Translations under genes and position numbers: made by a program
Notes under the pieces: generated by a model
What the model was told of the DNA's origin: nothing
What the model saw: only the letters and a program-made list of their open reading frames with translations
Database searches by the model: none
Shown: positions 22,460 through 29,289 of the stretch, piece by piece
Layout: each line of letters opens with the position of its first letter
Numbering within the stretch: position 1 is the stretch's first letter
Assembly (NCBI GenBank): GCA_016181325.1
Contig: JACOZO010000002.1
Location: 1 to 29,638, forward strand
Length of the DNA stretch: 29,638 bases
DNA from: Candidatus Woesearchaeota archaeon
GTDB lineage: Archaea > Nanobdellota > Nanobdellia > Woesearchaeales > GW2011-AR4
Direction: 5' to 3'

Positions 22460-22675
22460 ATGGAAGAGGGATTTAAGAATGTGTTTCCGCTGTCAAGCAG
22501 CTTCATGCTCACCAGCATCTTAGGATTTCTGATTTCTGGATATTATGTCTATCCCAGAAGCATGCCATGGGGATTCACATTCATGCTGTTTTTCATGATA
22601 ATGCTCATAGCTTCGCTTATATCAATGGCGCATTCGCCGGGAGAATGGCCTATCAGGAAAAAAACTTCAAAGTGA
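22460..22675 (+). CDS. Small two-helix membrane protein, 71 residues
   Basis: Two hydrophobic helices (about residues 12-30 and 38-57) are joined by a short YPRSMPWG turn and followed by a polar tail ending in Lys residues. The pattern SSFMLTSILGFLISGYYVYP...MPWGFTFMLFFMIMLIASLISM resembles small uncharacterised archaeal membrane proteins. AGAGGC lies 7 bases before the ATG. It is 16 bases upstream of the MgtC-family gene and probably co-transcribed with it. No function can be assigned. Confidence 0.75.
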   Translation: MEEGFKNVFPLSSSFMLTSILGFLISGYYVYPRSMPWGFTFMLFFMIMLIASLISMAHSPGEWPIRKKTSK

Positions 22676-22691
22676 CATTATAATCTCCAAA

Positions 22692-23099
22692 ATGATACTG
22701 GCTTATCAGGAAATTCTTGCAAGGCTCGGGCTTGCAGTCATAGCAGGCGGCCTTATAGGCCTGGAGAGGGAAATAGTCCACAAGCCTGCGGGAATAAGGA
22801 CGCACATGCTTGTGTGCCTTGGCTCTGCATTGTTTATCTTAGTGGCTGTTCAGGAAATGCCTGATGAGTCGGCAAGGGTTATGGCCGGAATAGCAACCGG
22901 AATTGGATTTTTGGGGGCAGGCACAATATTCATGGCAAAAAATGCGGTGCATGGACTTACAACGGCAGCCTCAATCTGGGCAGTTGCAGCTGTAGGATTG
23001 ACCCTAGGGCTCGGATATTACATTATTGCATTGATATCGGTAGTGCTTATAGCGGCAGTACTGCAGCTTAACCGGATAAAATTCTTCAGAGAACTATAA
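22692..23099 (+). CDS. MgtC/SapB-family membrane protein
   Basis: The 135-residue protein has four to five membrane helices and the family signature GGLIGLEREIVHKPAGIRTHMLVCLGSALFIL (about residues 19-50), followed by ARVMAGIATGIGFLGAGTIF and VHGLTTAASIWAVAAVGLTLGLG. It corresponds to the membrane domain alone, without the soluble C-terminal domain found in Salmonella MgtC. The family is linked to growth in low magnesium and, in bacterial pathogens, to control of the F-type ATP synthase; whether it acts on the A-type enzyme encoded next door is speculative. Converges with the HerA-like gene. Confidence 0.93.
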   Translation: MILAYQEILARLGLAVIAGGLIGLEREIVHKPAGIRTHMLVCLGSALFILVAVQEMPDESARVMAGIATGIGFLGAGTIFMAKNAVHGLTTAASIWAVAAVGLTLGLGYYIIALISVVLIAAVLQLNRIKFFREL

Positions 23100-23125
23100 C
23101 TAACTATTGTATACTATACATTCAT

Positions 23126-25759
23126 TTAAAACTCAAAAATCTTTTGCTTTGCAGCCATTGCCGTCGGAGATTCGCCGCCGTGCCATGTGTACCTCGGCCT
23201 TACCCTTATGGGAAAAATCCTTTCGTTCGTGTCGTCAAAAATCACGGCTGCGCCTGACTCCCTCGGCAGCAGATTAAGCTGCTTGTCGATGCCCTCGCGC
23301 ATGTAGCTCTGCACAAGCATGCTCAATGCCTCGACATCCAGGTTTGCAGTCAGCCTATGGGATATCACTATGTCTGATTGAGTAATCACATCTGTGTGGA
23401 TTTTTCCCGGCTGCTGGGTTGCAAGTACAAGCGATATTCCTGGCTGGCGGCCTTCCCTCAGGATTGTTATCAGGGACTGCGAAGCTGACGTCGTGCCTTC
23501 CCTTGGCAGGAATTCATGGGCCTCGTCCAGGACAAGCCATACCAATGGCTCGCTGCTCTCCTTTTCCTGCTCCTCCGAGAAAAAATGCAGCGCCTGCGTG
23601 ACAGACTGCAGCTCCTCTGCCTTTCTTGCTACCATCCTCTGAATGAACAGCTTCTCTGCCACCAGCCCGACAACCAATGCCCTTAATGAGGATGCGCCTG
23701 CCATGGATGCATAGCAGCTGACATCGAGCACAGTGACCTGTCCGGGAACGACAAGGTGCTCTATCATCGTGCCTTCCTTGCTGAACAAGCCCCATTTATC
23801 TGCCAATAGGAACTTATTTTCAGCGGCGTCCTTGACTTCCTTGGTAACCCTGTCATCTTTATGGACCGCTTCTATGATCTCATGGATGTCGAACTCCTTG
23901 CCTTCCTCCTTCATCTCGTTTATAACGCGCTCTATAAGCACCGCCACCGAGTCATTCGGGGGGATCTCAAAAATTGACACCCATTCAGACGCGTCTATGT
24001 CAGAAGGCTTGACTGAAAAAGGGTAATCCGTAGGGATGCCCTGATCCTTGTAGCTTTTGAAATATCCTGCTGGCGTGAATATCTGTATATTGAGGCCCTT
24101 GGGCTCGATTTCCCACTGGTCAAGAAGGGGCTTTTCCTTGTTGTTCGGGTACTTCATCGTCCAATAAACGCCCATCGTGTCCAGCATTATTATGGAAAGC
24201 TTGTTTTTTATCGCTTCAGGAAGGTCGAATATTCCTTCTGCGATGGCGCCCATCGTGTAGCTGTTATGCACGATGATATTATTTGCAACAAAATTATGGA
24301 TTTCCGGCACGGTTATGTCATACACTGTAAATTCTCCACGAAGATTTTCTATTGAGACTATTTCATCCCAGAAAATATCTGACTGGGCGAGCATAAGCAT
24401 CCTATAATTATCATCAGCCATGGCTATCTGCAGAAGTTTCTGCCTTGAAGGAGAATAATTTATGCTTGATCTTGCTGCTTTTGGAAATTTATAATTTAAA
24501 TGCCTTCCTGCAGAGGCCCAGCTTCTTGGCCTGTAGAAATCCCACATTTCTTTAGGGATTGTATCAACATTAGGGTTTCTTTTTGCGCTTTTTAATTCAA
24601 GCAATGCGGCATTCTGCCTTTCCTCTTTCTGCCCAAAAAAGCCTATATCCTGTATGTATTTCTCGACATTATTCCCGTCCAAAACCAATTCGAAGCTATC
24701 AAATAACTTATTTCTACATTTTATTTTCTTATGCCTCAGTCTTGCTAAAATCTCAAATCTCAACAAAAGACTTTGAATCTGTCTGGCAAGCTTTAATGAT
24801 GAAGTAGAGTATGATATCTCCCAATATACCCTGTCTTTTTGCGGCTTGTATATACTTCCATCACAGCTAAAAAGCCTGTTAAGAAACAATGAAAGCCTGT
24901 TCTTAGGATACTGCATAATCTCATCAGAAAGGAATTTTTCTTTCGAGAGCAAATTGTAAATGCCGTGCTTTTCCAATAATTCGCGGATTTTAGTCTTCTC
25001 GTGAGTTATAGAAGTTCCTATGCTGAATTTTCCACCTATATCCCTGTTGATTTTGTAACCAAGAACCTTCCTTCTGTAATTCCTATAACTGACTTTGTAA
25101 TGTCCCTCCTTTAACCTGACTAGAGATATCTTTTCGTCAAGCCCTTTTAGGGAATTTTGCATATCCCGTATTATTTTTTCATCTTTATTAGAAAAAAACA
25201 TGGACTTTTTTGTGTGCCCTTCTGATATCATATATGCCAAAATCTTTACATCGCATTCCTGCTGTACAGCCGAGCCGAAAGAACTTATTTTTCTTGGAGT
25301 AGCTATCCTTTCTCCTGCCCCTAGCCTGCAAGAAGGCCTCCATCCTGCCACAGTTAAAAGGGGATGCTCAGGGGTAAGTTTTATCTCCCTGCCGCTTCTG
25401 AGCCGAATATGCAGCAAATCGCTTACCTTCCTTTTAAAGAACTCTGTCTTTTTACCGGGAATTATCTTTAAATCGTGGCTTAACCCCATAATATTGTTAT
25501 TCTTATAATCACATAAATCCCTGATTGGAACTTCTAAACCATTGTCTAGTGTCACAAAGGTATCCCCATGGAGGCATTTCCCGCTGCCCCTCTTGCCGGC
25601 GATGAAAACGACGTGGGACCTGGTGACGTCCATGTAAACCTTGTTTGACAGCGAAGTCGTCTGCCCCATCTGGACATACTGCTTGCCAAGAAATATCGTG
25701 CCGTCAAGCCCGAATTTCACCCTGTCAGACTCTTTCCTGCCAATTATAATCTCATACAT
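23126..25759 (-). CDS. herA: HerA-like DNA-translocating ATPase interrupted by an intein
   Basis: The 877-residue precursor comprises a 439-residue HerA/FtsK-type ATPase (exteins 1-61 and 500-877) and a 438-residue intein. In the spliced protein the Walker A motif is GKRGSGKS; Walker B is VWLVLDEAHEFLPREG; the sensor-like stretch ATQQPGKIHTDVITQSD follows. HerA hexamers work with NurA, Mre11 and Rad50 in DNA end resection; none of those partners is in the window. The start ATG 25759 lies about 29 bases after a TATA box, so the mRNA is probably leaderless. The extein is shorter than typical HerA proteins (about 500 residues or more), so a related HerA-family ATPase is also possible. Confidence 0.9.
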   Translation of the reverse strand: MYEIIIGRKESDRVKFGLDGTIFLGKQYVQMGQTTSLSNKVYMDVTRSHVVFIAGKRGSGKCLHGDTFVTLDNGLEVPIRDLCDYKNNNIMGLSHDLKIIPGKKTEFFKRKVSDLLHIRLRSGREIKLTPEHPLLTVAGWRPSCRLGAGERIATPRKISSFGSAVQQECDVKILAYMISEGHTKKSMFFSNKDEKIIRDMQNSLKGLDEKISLVRLKEGHYKVSYRNYRRKVLGYKINRDIGGKFSIGTSITHEKTKIRELLEKHGIYNLLSKEKFLSDEIMQYPKNRLSLFLNRLFSCDGSIYKPQKDRVYWEISYSTSSLKLARQIQSLLLRFEILARLRHKKIKCRNKLFDSFELVLDGNNVEKYIQDIGFFGQKEERQNAALLELKSAKRNPNVDTIPKEMWDFYRPRSWASAGRHLNYKFPKAARSSINYSPSRQKLLQIAMADDNYRMLMLAQSDIFWDEIVSIENLRGEFTVYDITVPEIHNFVANNIIVHNSYTMGAIAEGIFDLPEAIKNKLSIIMLDTMGVYWTMKYPNNKEKPLLDQWEIEPKGLNIQIFTPAGYFKSYKDQGIPTDYPFSVKPSDIDASEWVSIFEIPPNDSVAVLIERVINEMKEEGKEFDIHEIIEAVHKDDRVTKEVKDAAENKFLLADKWGLFSKEGTMIEHLVVPGQVTVLDVSCYASMAGASSLRALVVGLVAEKLFIQRMVARKAEELQSVTQALHFFSEEQEKESSEPLVWLVLDEAHEFLPREGTTSASQSLITILREGRQPGISLVLATQQPGKIHTDVITQSDIVISHRLTANLDVEALSMLVQSYMREGIDKQLNLLPRESGAAVIFDDTNERIFPIRVRPRYTWHGGESPTAMAAKQKIFEF
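24263..25576 (-). other. Intein with LAGLIDADG homing endonuclease, in the Walker A motif
   Basis: Residues 62-499 of the HerA-like precursor. It begins with CLHGDTFVTLDNG (Cys1 nucleophile), has the TPEH block B motif at about residue 129-132, and ends with the VPEIHNFVANNIIVHN block, followed by Ser as the +1 residue. Two dodecapeptide motifs, KILAYMISEGH (about 172-182) and LFLNRLFSCDGS (about 291-302), identify a LAGLIDADG endonuclease domain. Codons are more A/T-rich than in the exteins. The insertion separates the P-loop Lys from Ser, so the ATPase cannot be active until splicing. Confidence 0.95.
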
Positions 25760-25781
25760 GCAGAAATAATATTTATTCCCC

Positions 25782-25795
25782 AGTATATAATTTTT
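25782..25795 (-). promoter_or_regulatory. TATA box of the HerA-like gene
   Basis: AAAAATTATATACTG on the minus strand is centred about 29 bases before the ATG at 25759 and points to a leaderless start. It forms part of a divergent promoter region with the gene at 25875. Confidence 0.5.
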
Positions 25796-25826
25796 GTGAA
25801 TTGCCGGTGACGAAAATCCATAGAAA

Positions 25827-25840
25827 GCTTTATCTATTTA
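25827..25840 (+). promoter_or_regulatory. TATA box of the coiled-coil membrane protein
   Basis: GCTTTATCTATTTA lies about 41 bases before the ATG at 25875, leaving a leader of 15-20 bases that contains GGTG as a possible ribosome-binding site. Confidence 0.35.
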
Positions 25841-25874
25841 GCATTTCTTCAAAATTCACTTCTGGTGCAGTTTT

Positions 25875-26510
25875 ATGGAAGACAATGAGAAGGAAAGCCT
25901 TGAGCAGGAATTGAGATTTCTAAAGGAAAGTTTCGATGCAGAAGTGATAAACAAGGAGGAGTATGACAAGGCCACTGAAAGGATTGAAAGGAAAATAAGG
26001 GAAATCGGGAGGCATTCGGTCAGGGCCAAGAAAGCCCAGGAACCTGCGCAGGCAGCATCCCCCGAAACCCACTCTTATGATAGAAAAGAAACGCCGGCTG
26101 AGGCAGAGCCTGCCATTGCAGAACAGGAGCACGAGGCTGCTGAAATCGCTGCAAATTCTGAGCATAAAGAAGAAAGCCCAGTGCATGCCGAAACTGCTGT
26201 TGAAATCCCTGTTACTGTCAACATACCTCCAAAGGCCGTTGACATAGGAACTGCAAAAGCACCGGAACCTGAAATCATCCCTTCTGAGCAGGATACACCA
26301 TCCAACAGCTGGCTGTGGATATCGCTTATTGTGGTGCTGGTGTTCGGGGCTGCTTATCTTTTCTATTCGGGAGATGACGGCCAGCAAGACATGAAAAACA
26401 TGGAAAATCCTGCAGGAAATACGAAAAGCACGATTGTGCTTGCCCCGGCTCCTGCTGAAAATGTCAATTCAACGGTCATAGTGCTGAGCAGCCAAGTTCA
26501 GCAGATTTGA
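25875..26510 (+). CDS. Coiled-coil, single-pass membrane protein (N-terminal part of a split gene)
   Basis: The 211 residues comprise an N-terminal charged helical segment (1-55; ELRFLKESFDAEVINKEEYDKATERI, similar to SHOCT-like helical hairpins), a long Glu/Ala/Pro-rich linker (55-145), one membrane helix (SNSWLWISLIVVLVFGAAYLFY, about 146-167) and a short Asn/Thr/Pro-rich outside segment. The frame ends at TGA 26508-26510. The coding pattern continues without pause in the +1 frame, into a thioredoxin-fold domain, so the original product was probably about 339 residues with an outward-facing thioredoxin domain anchored by this membrane helix. Confidence 0.75.
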   Translation: MEDNEKESLEQELRFLKESFDAEVINKEEYDKATERIERKIREIGRHSVRAKKAQEPAQAASPETHSYDRKETPAEAEPAIAEQEHEAAEIAANSEHKEESPVHAETAVEIPVTVNIPPKAVDIGTAKAPEPEIIPSEQDTPSNSWLWISLIVVLVFGAAYLFYSGDDGQQDMKNMENPAGNTKSTIVLAPAPAENVNSTVIVLSSQVQQI

Positions 26511-26895
26511 GGGGCTGAAGCAGGTATTCCGCAAAACCGGAAATCATTATATCCTCAACGATGACGCAAGCGGGGGGAAATTCTACTTCGCAAGGGAAAA
26601 CATCCCAAACAGGATGACTTTATTTGTAATAAGGGACGACGCAAACAGCCAAAAGGCCATCTCCAATGCGCAGGAGCTCATAGACAAGTCCAACGGGCAG
26701 ATGGATTTTGAAGTGATAGACCTGAAGGACGGGCTGGCAAAGGCACTTGGCATCAAGACAGCGCCCACATTCCTTGTCAACAACCACATGAAATTCTCGG
26801 GAGTGCATTCCGCCAACACGCTGAAAGAAAATTTCTGCAGTCTCAACAGCGTGGAAGTGTGCAAGCTGACATTAGCAACCTATCTTAAGCAGTGA
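26509..26895 (+). CDS. Thioredoxin-fold domain without CxxC (C-terminal part of a split gene)
   Basis: Open frame from just after the preceding stop to TGA at 26893-26895; its first ATG is at 26614. The segment before that ATG (EGLKQVFRKTGNHYILNDDASGG) reads as real protein, so I start at the frameshift. The thioredoxin fold is suggested by RMTLFVIRDDANSQKAISNAQEL, a following FEVIDLKDG strand and the cis-proline TAPTFLVN. Where redox-active relatives carry CxxC the sequence is DDANSQ, so disulfide exchange is unlikely. Two Cys lie close together near the C terminus. It needs a shift at ATT-TGA (26505-26510) to join the upstream membrane part; alternatively it is a separate short gene from 26614. 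Confidence 0.6.
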   Translation, partial: EGLKQVFRKTGNHYILNDDASGGKFYFARENIPNRMTLFVIRDDANSQKAISNAQELIDKSNGQMDFEVIDLKDGLAKALGIKTAPTFLVNNHMKFSGVHSANTLKENFCSLNSVEVCKLTLATYLKQ

Positions 26896-27253
26896 ATTCT
26901 GTATTGCATCTTGGAAATATAATAGAGGACATATATTTTTAATAAATAATCTGCCCCTATTATATTCGAAAGGCATAACTAATTTTTATTAAAATCTTAT
27001 GTCTTTCGTTATACTAAAGAAATATTATTATTTAATATCCTAAAGCTAAACTCGGCAAAACATTCAATCCGTCGCTTCGCGACATAAAAATGACTCGGCG
27101 AAAATTTGACTGCCACTAAATTTTCGCCTCGCACTATTATTGCCGAAGGCGGATTGAATATTCACGACAAAACTGAATATCATGGCTAAATCATAATTGA
27201 TTGCGACATAAACTCAAATCTAGAAAAAATAAATAAATTAAAAATAAACAAAA
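26896..27253. repeat. Palindromic intergenic stretch between converging genes
   Basis: These 358 bases hold no gene I can support. CGAAAGGCATAA near 26969 and TTATGTCTTTCG near 27000 form a 12-bp stem with one mismatch. A larger element at 27062-27162 is closed by ATTCAATCCG and CGGATTGAAT and contains GTCGC/GCGAC, GGCGAAAATTT/AAATTTTCGCC and GCC/GGC hairpins. Its left part (27069-27105) matches, in inverted orientation, the spacer after atpD. Confidence 0.6.
27062..27162. repeat. Palindromic element related to the one at 22306-22345
   Basis: Closed by a 10-bp inverted repeat (ATTCAATCCG with CGGATTGAAT), with three inner hairpins. About 36 bases (27069-27105) match the reverse complement of 22306-22345 with only a few differences, including GTCGCTTCGCGACATAAAA. 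No reading frame is evident, so it is a non-coding dispersed repeat, like REP or MITE sequences. Confidence 0.6.
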
Positions 27254-28558
27254 TCAAAGGTCATTCACAGTCAGGATGCTGATCTTGCTCTCGTTCGGCT
27301 TGATCTTCGATTCCATCCCGACAAGGAACTTGACATTCGAGCCCTCGGAAGAGTCTAATATAGTCTTGTCGACAAGGCCGTCCATCACAACGGCATAGGC
27401 ATTGCTCAAGTTCTTCAATGCGCTCTGCAGCTCGCTTATTGGGACTTTTCCAAGCACGCTGTACTGCGAATCCACTACCTGGGCGCCCCTTGTGCCTATC
27501 AGGTCTTCAAGCATCTTCTTGAATGTCTTTTTCTGCTCTTCAGTCAGATGCGCGTGCATAACCGGCCTCGGAGCCGGCGGACTGTGGCCGAAACTGTGCG
27601 GCCTTGGGCCACTGCCCATATTCTGGTGCATGGGTCTCCTGAAAGGTTGCTGCTGCGGCCTCCTGACAACAAAGTTCTGCGACAGCTTCTCAACATCCTT
27701 TGAAAGCTCAAGCTTTGCCTGCTCGCCTGAAATCCTGCTCCTCAATGCCTTGTGGATCTCTTTCTTTGTTATTTCTTCCACTTCTTTTCCGTCAGGAGCC
27801 CTTGTAACATAATCTATGTCTGCTACGTTGGTTATCTCTTTCACTATGAGATTGCCGCCCCTGTCGCCGTCCACAAATGCTGTTATGACTTTCTGCCTGG
27901 ACAGCTCAATTATAGTTTCTGGAACAGAAGTGCCGTTCATGGCTATAGCATTCTTGAAACCGTGCTTCAATAAGTTCAATACATCAGCACGCCCTTCTAC
28001 AATGATAACTTCATCGCTCTCATCTATTGCAGGGCCCGCCGGCAGCCTGTCTTTGCCATACTCTGCTATTTCCATGACCCTGACAGCAGACGCCACTTCA
28101 TCAGTCAATTCCTGGGAATCCGGAATGACGGTGCCCATCATGTTCTTAAGAAGCTCTTTGGCGCGCTCAATGACCATATTCCTTTTGCTCACACGGACAT
28201 CCTCTATGCCGGTTACCTGCATCCTGGCATTGCACGGCCCTATCCTCTGGATTATCTCCAAGGCAGCGCCTATGATTGAAGTCTCTGCCTTGTCAAGTGA
28301 AGATGGCAGCAGTATGTTGCCGCCGGTCTTTCCATTCCTTGTTTCCGTGTTGACCTCTATCCTGCCTATCCTGCCGCTTTTCTGCAGCTCCCTGAGCTCC
28401 AATTCAGAGCCAAGGAGGCCTTCTGTCTGGCCGAAAATAGCGCCAATTATGTCTGGCCTGTCAACAACCCCTTCAATGTCAATATTCGTATGAATAATAT
28501 ATTTTGCCGTTACTGGACTGATTTTACCCATTCTAACTACCCCCGTAGAAGGAGCCAT
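27254..28558 (-). CDS. dnaG: Archaeal DnaG-like primase / exosome-associated protein
   Basis: The 434-residue protein matches archaeal DnaG: MGKISPVTAKYIIHTNIDIEG at the N terminus, a helical region with RIGPCNARMQVTGIEDVRVSKR, and a Toprim domain with DEVIIVEGRADVLNLL (Glu188) and TAFVDGDRGGN (Asp230, Asp232), the metal-binding triad. The C terminus has a Gln/Pro/Arg-rich linker (around 310-345) and a small domain. In archaea it can make short RNA primers and is also a subunit of the RNA exosome. ATG 28558 has GGGTGG 8 bases upstream; ATG 28531 would give the usual MGKISPV start. A TATA box lies at 28623-28635. Confidence 0.95.
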   Translation of the reverse strand: MAPSTGVVRMGKISPVTAKYIIHTNIDIEGVVDRPDIIGAIFGQTEGLLGSELELRELQKSGRIGRIEVNTETRNGKTGGNILLPSSLDKAETSIIGAALEIIQRIGPCNARMQVTGIEDVRVSKRNMVIERAKELLKNMMGTVIPDSQELTDEVASAVRVMEIAEYGKDRLPAGPAIDESDEVIIVEGRADVLNLLKHGFKNAIAMNGTSVPETIIELSRQKVITAFVDGDRGGNLIVKEITNVADIDYVTRAPDGKEVEEITKKEIHKALRSRISGEQAKLELSKDVEKLSQNFVVRRPQQQPFRRPMHQNMGSGPRPHSFGHSPPAPRPVMHAHLTEEQKKTFKKMLEDLIGTRGAQVVDSQYSVLGKVPISELQSALKNLSNAYAVVMDGLVDKTILDSSEGSNVKFLVGMESKIKPNESKISILTVNDL

Positions 28559-28622
28559 AACTTAATCCACCCGGCTCATTGGCCAAAGTGATGAAAGTCA
28601 TCAACTCCTGCTTGCTGTTTGA

Positions 28623-28635
28623 TATCTTTTTAAGA
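28623..28635 (-). promoter_or_regulatory. TATA box of dnaG with adjoining inverted repeat
   Basis: CTTAAAAAGATAT on the minus strand lies about 70 bases before the ATG at 28558, implying a leader of roughly 45 bases. The left arm of a 12-bp inverted repeat (28639-28650) begins directly upstream of it, at the BRE position. Confidence 0.4.
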
Positions 28636-28766
28636 CCTATTAGAACTCAACTTTTCAAATATGCATTACTATAATATACCTGAATCTTTATCTCTTATCT
28701 TTAACCATAAGGGATAATGATGAATATTCAATTAATTTGAGTTCTAATGACTTAAGTGATTTATGT

Positions 28767-28877
28767 AGCCCGTTACACTAACTCCCAAGCTCATTGCCTG
28801 CCGCGCAAAAATCATTGATTTCTGGCGCCCTTTTGGGGTTTTAGCGTAAGCTCCGTTGAGTACTCTCGTGACGGGCT
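28767..28877. ncRNA. Candidate structured RNA of about 111 bases
   Basis: A 10-bp closing stem pairs AGCCCGTTAC with GTGACGGGCT (one G-U on the plus strand). Inside, GCGC-AAAAAT pairs with ATTT-GGCGC around CATTG, a CCC-TTTT-GGGG hairpin follows, and CTAA...CCC can pair with GGG...TTAG. On the minus strand the closing stem is followed immediately by ACA, the position of the ACA box in archaeal H/ACA guide RNAs. G-U pairs support different strands in different stems, so orientation is unresolved, and the element is longer than usual for a single H/ACA hairpin. Confidence 0.35.
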
Positions 28878-29084
28878 TATTCCTAGGTAGGCTAGCCTAT
28901 TATTTAAATGTTTGTTTTTACCAATAACAATACTTTTAATCCAATATTTATAATATCTTCAATATAGAATAAAATAAATTTCTATCTATTTTTAATTCTT
29001 TTCTATAATGAAAATTATATTTTTATTGATTTTTCTGCTGATTGTAGTTTAATCCAGAATTATCTTGTCTTATTGAGCATAAAA

Positions 29085-29116
29085 CCATGGCAAGATCCCG
29101 AAGGACCCTGCCATGG
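29085..29116 (-). terminator. 14-bp hairpin with UUCG tetraloop, terminator-like
   Basis: On the minus strand CCATGGCAGGGTCC pairs fully with GGATCTTGCCATGG around TTCG. Two pairs are G-U on this strand and would be A-C mismatches on the other, so the RNA is read on the minus strand. The C(UUCG)G loop is exceptionally stable. TTTT follows the stem. A TATA-like ATTTAAATAC near 29207-29217 lies upstream on the same strand, so it may end a small RNA. Confidence 0.45.
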
Positions 29117-29253
29117 AAAAAGAGGTGATATTGATTATCTAATTTCCGACGATTCGGCCTGAAAACATCGGTATGTGACTTATGTTACTATTAGATAGTA
29201 GGTTTAGTATTTAAATTTTTCCCCTGTTTTTATTATAAAGTGGTGATTAATGA

Positions 29254-29270
29254 TAAAAATTAAAAATATC
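29254..29270 (+). promoter_or_regulatory. TATA box of the gene at 29290
   Basis: AT-rich TAAAAATTAAAAATATC is centred about 26 bases before the ATG at 29290, fitting a leaderless start as for several other genes in the window. Confidence 0.4.
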
Positions 29271-29289
29271 GGGATAAATCACCGGATTC

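Larger units (their letters stand above)
28559..29289. other. Long non-coding stretch with structured elements
   Basis: These 731 bases contain no convincing coding frame. They hold the dnaG promoter, a 12-bp inverted repeat (28639-28650 with 28737-28748), a 111-base palindromic structure (28767-28877), a 14-bp hairpin with a UUCG loop on the minus strand (29085-29116), an 8-bp inverted repeat TATCTAAT/ATTAGATA (near 29135 and 29190-29197), and the TATA box of the gene at 29290. I looked for SRP RNA, RNase P RNA and 5S rRNA motifs and did not find them. Confidence 0.6.

Noticed and set aside
26505..26513. TGA at 26508 as a selenocysteine codon
   Set aside because: The same frame after the TGA soon reaches another stop, while good coding sequence continues in the +1 frame, so readthrough does not explain it.
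28740..29202. Structured region as SRP RNA, RNase P RNA, 5S rRNA or tRNA
   Set aside because: None of the conserved core motifs of these RNAs was found on either strand, and the stems do not fit their layouts.
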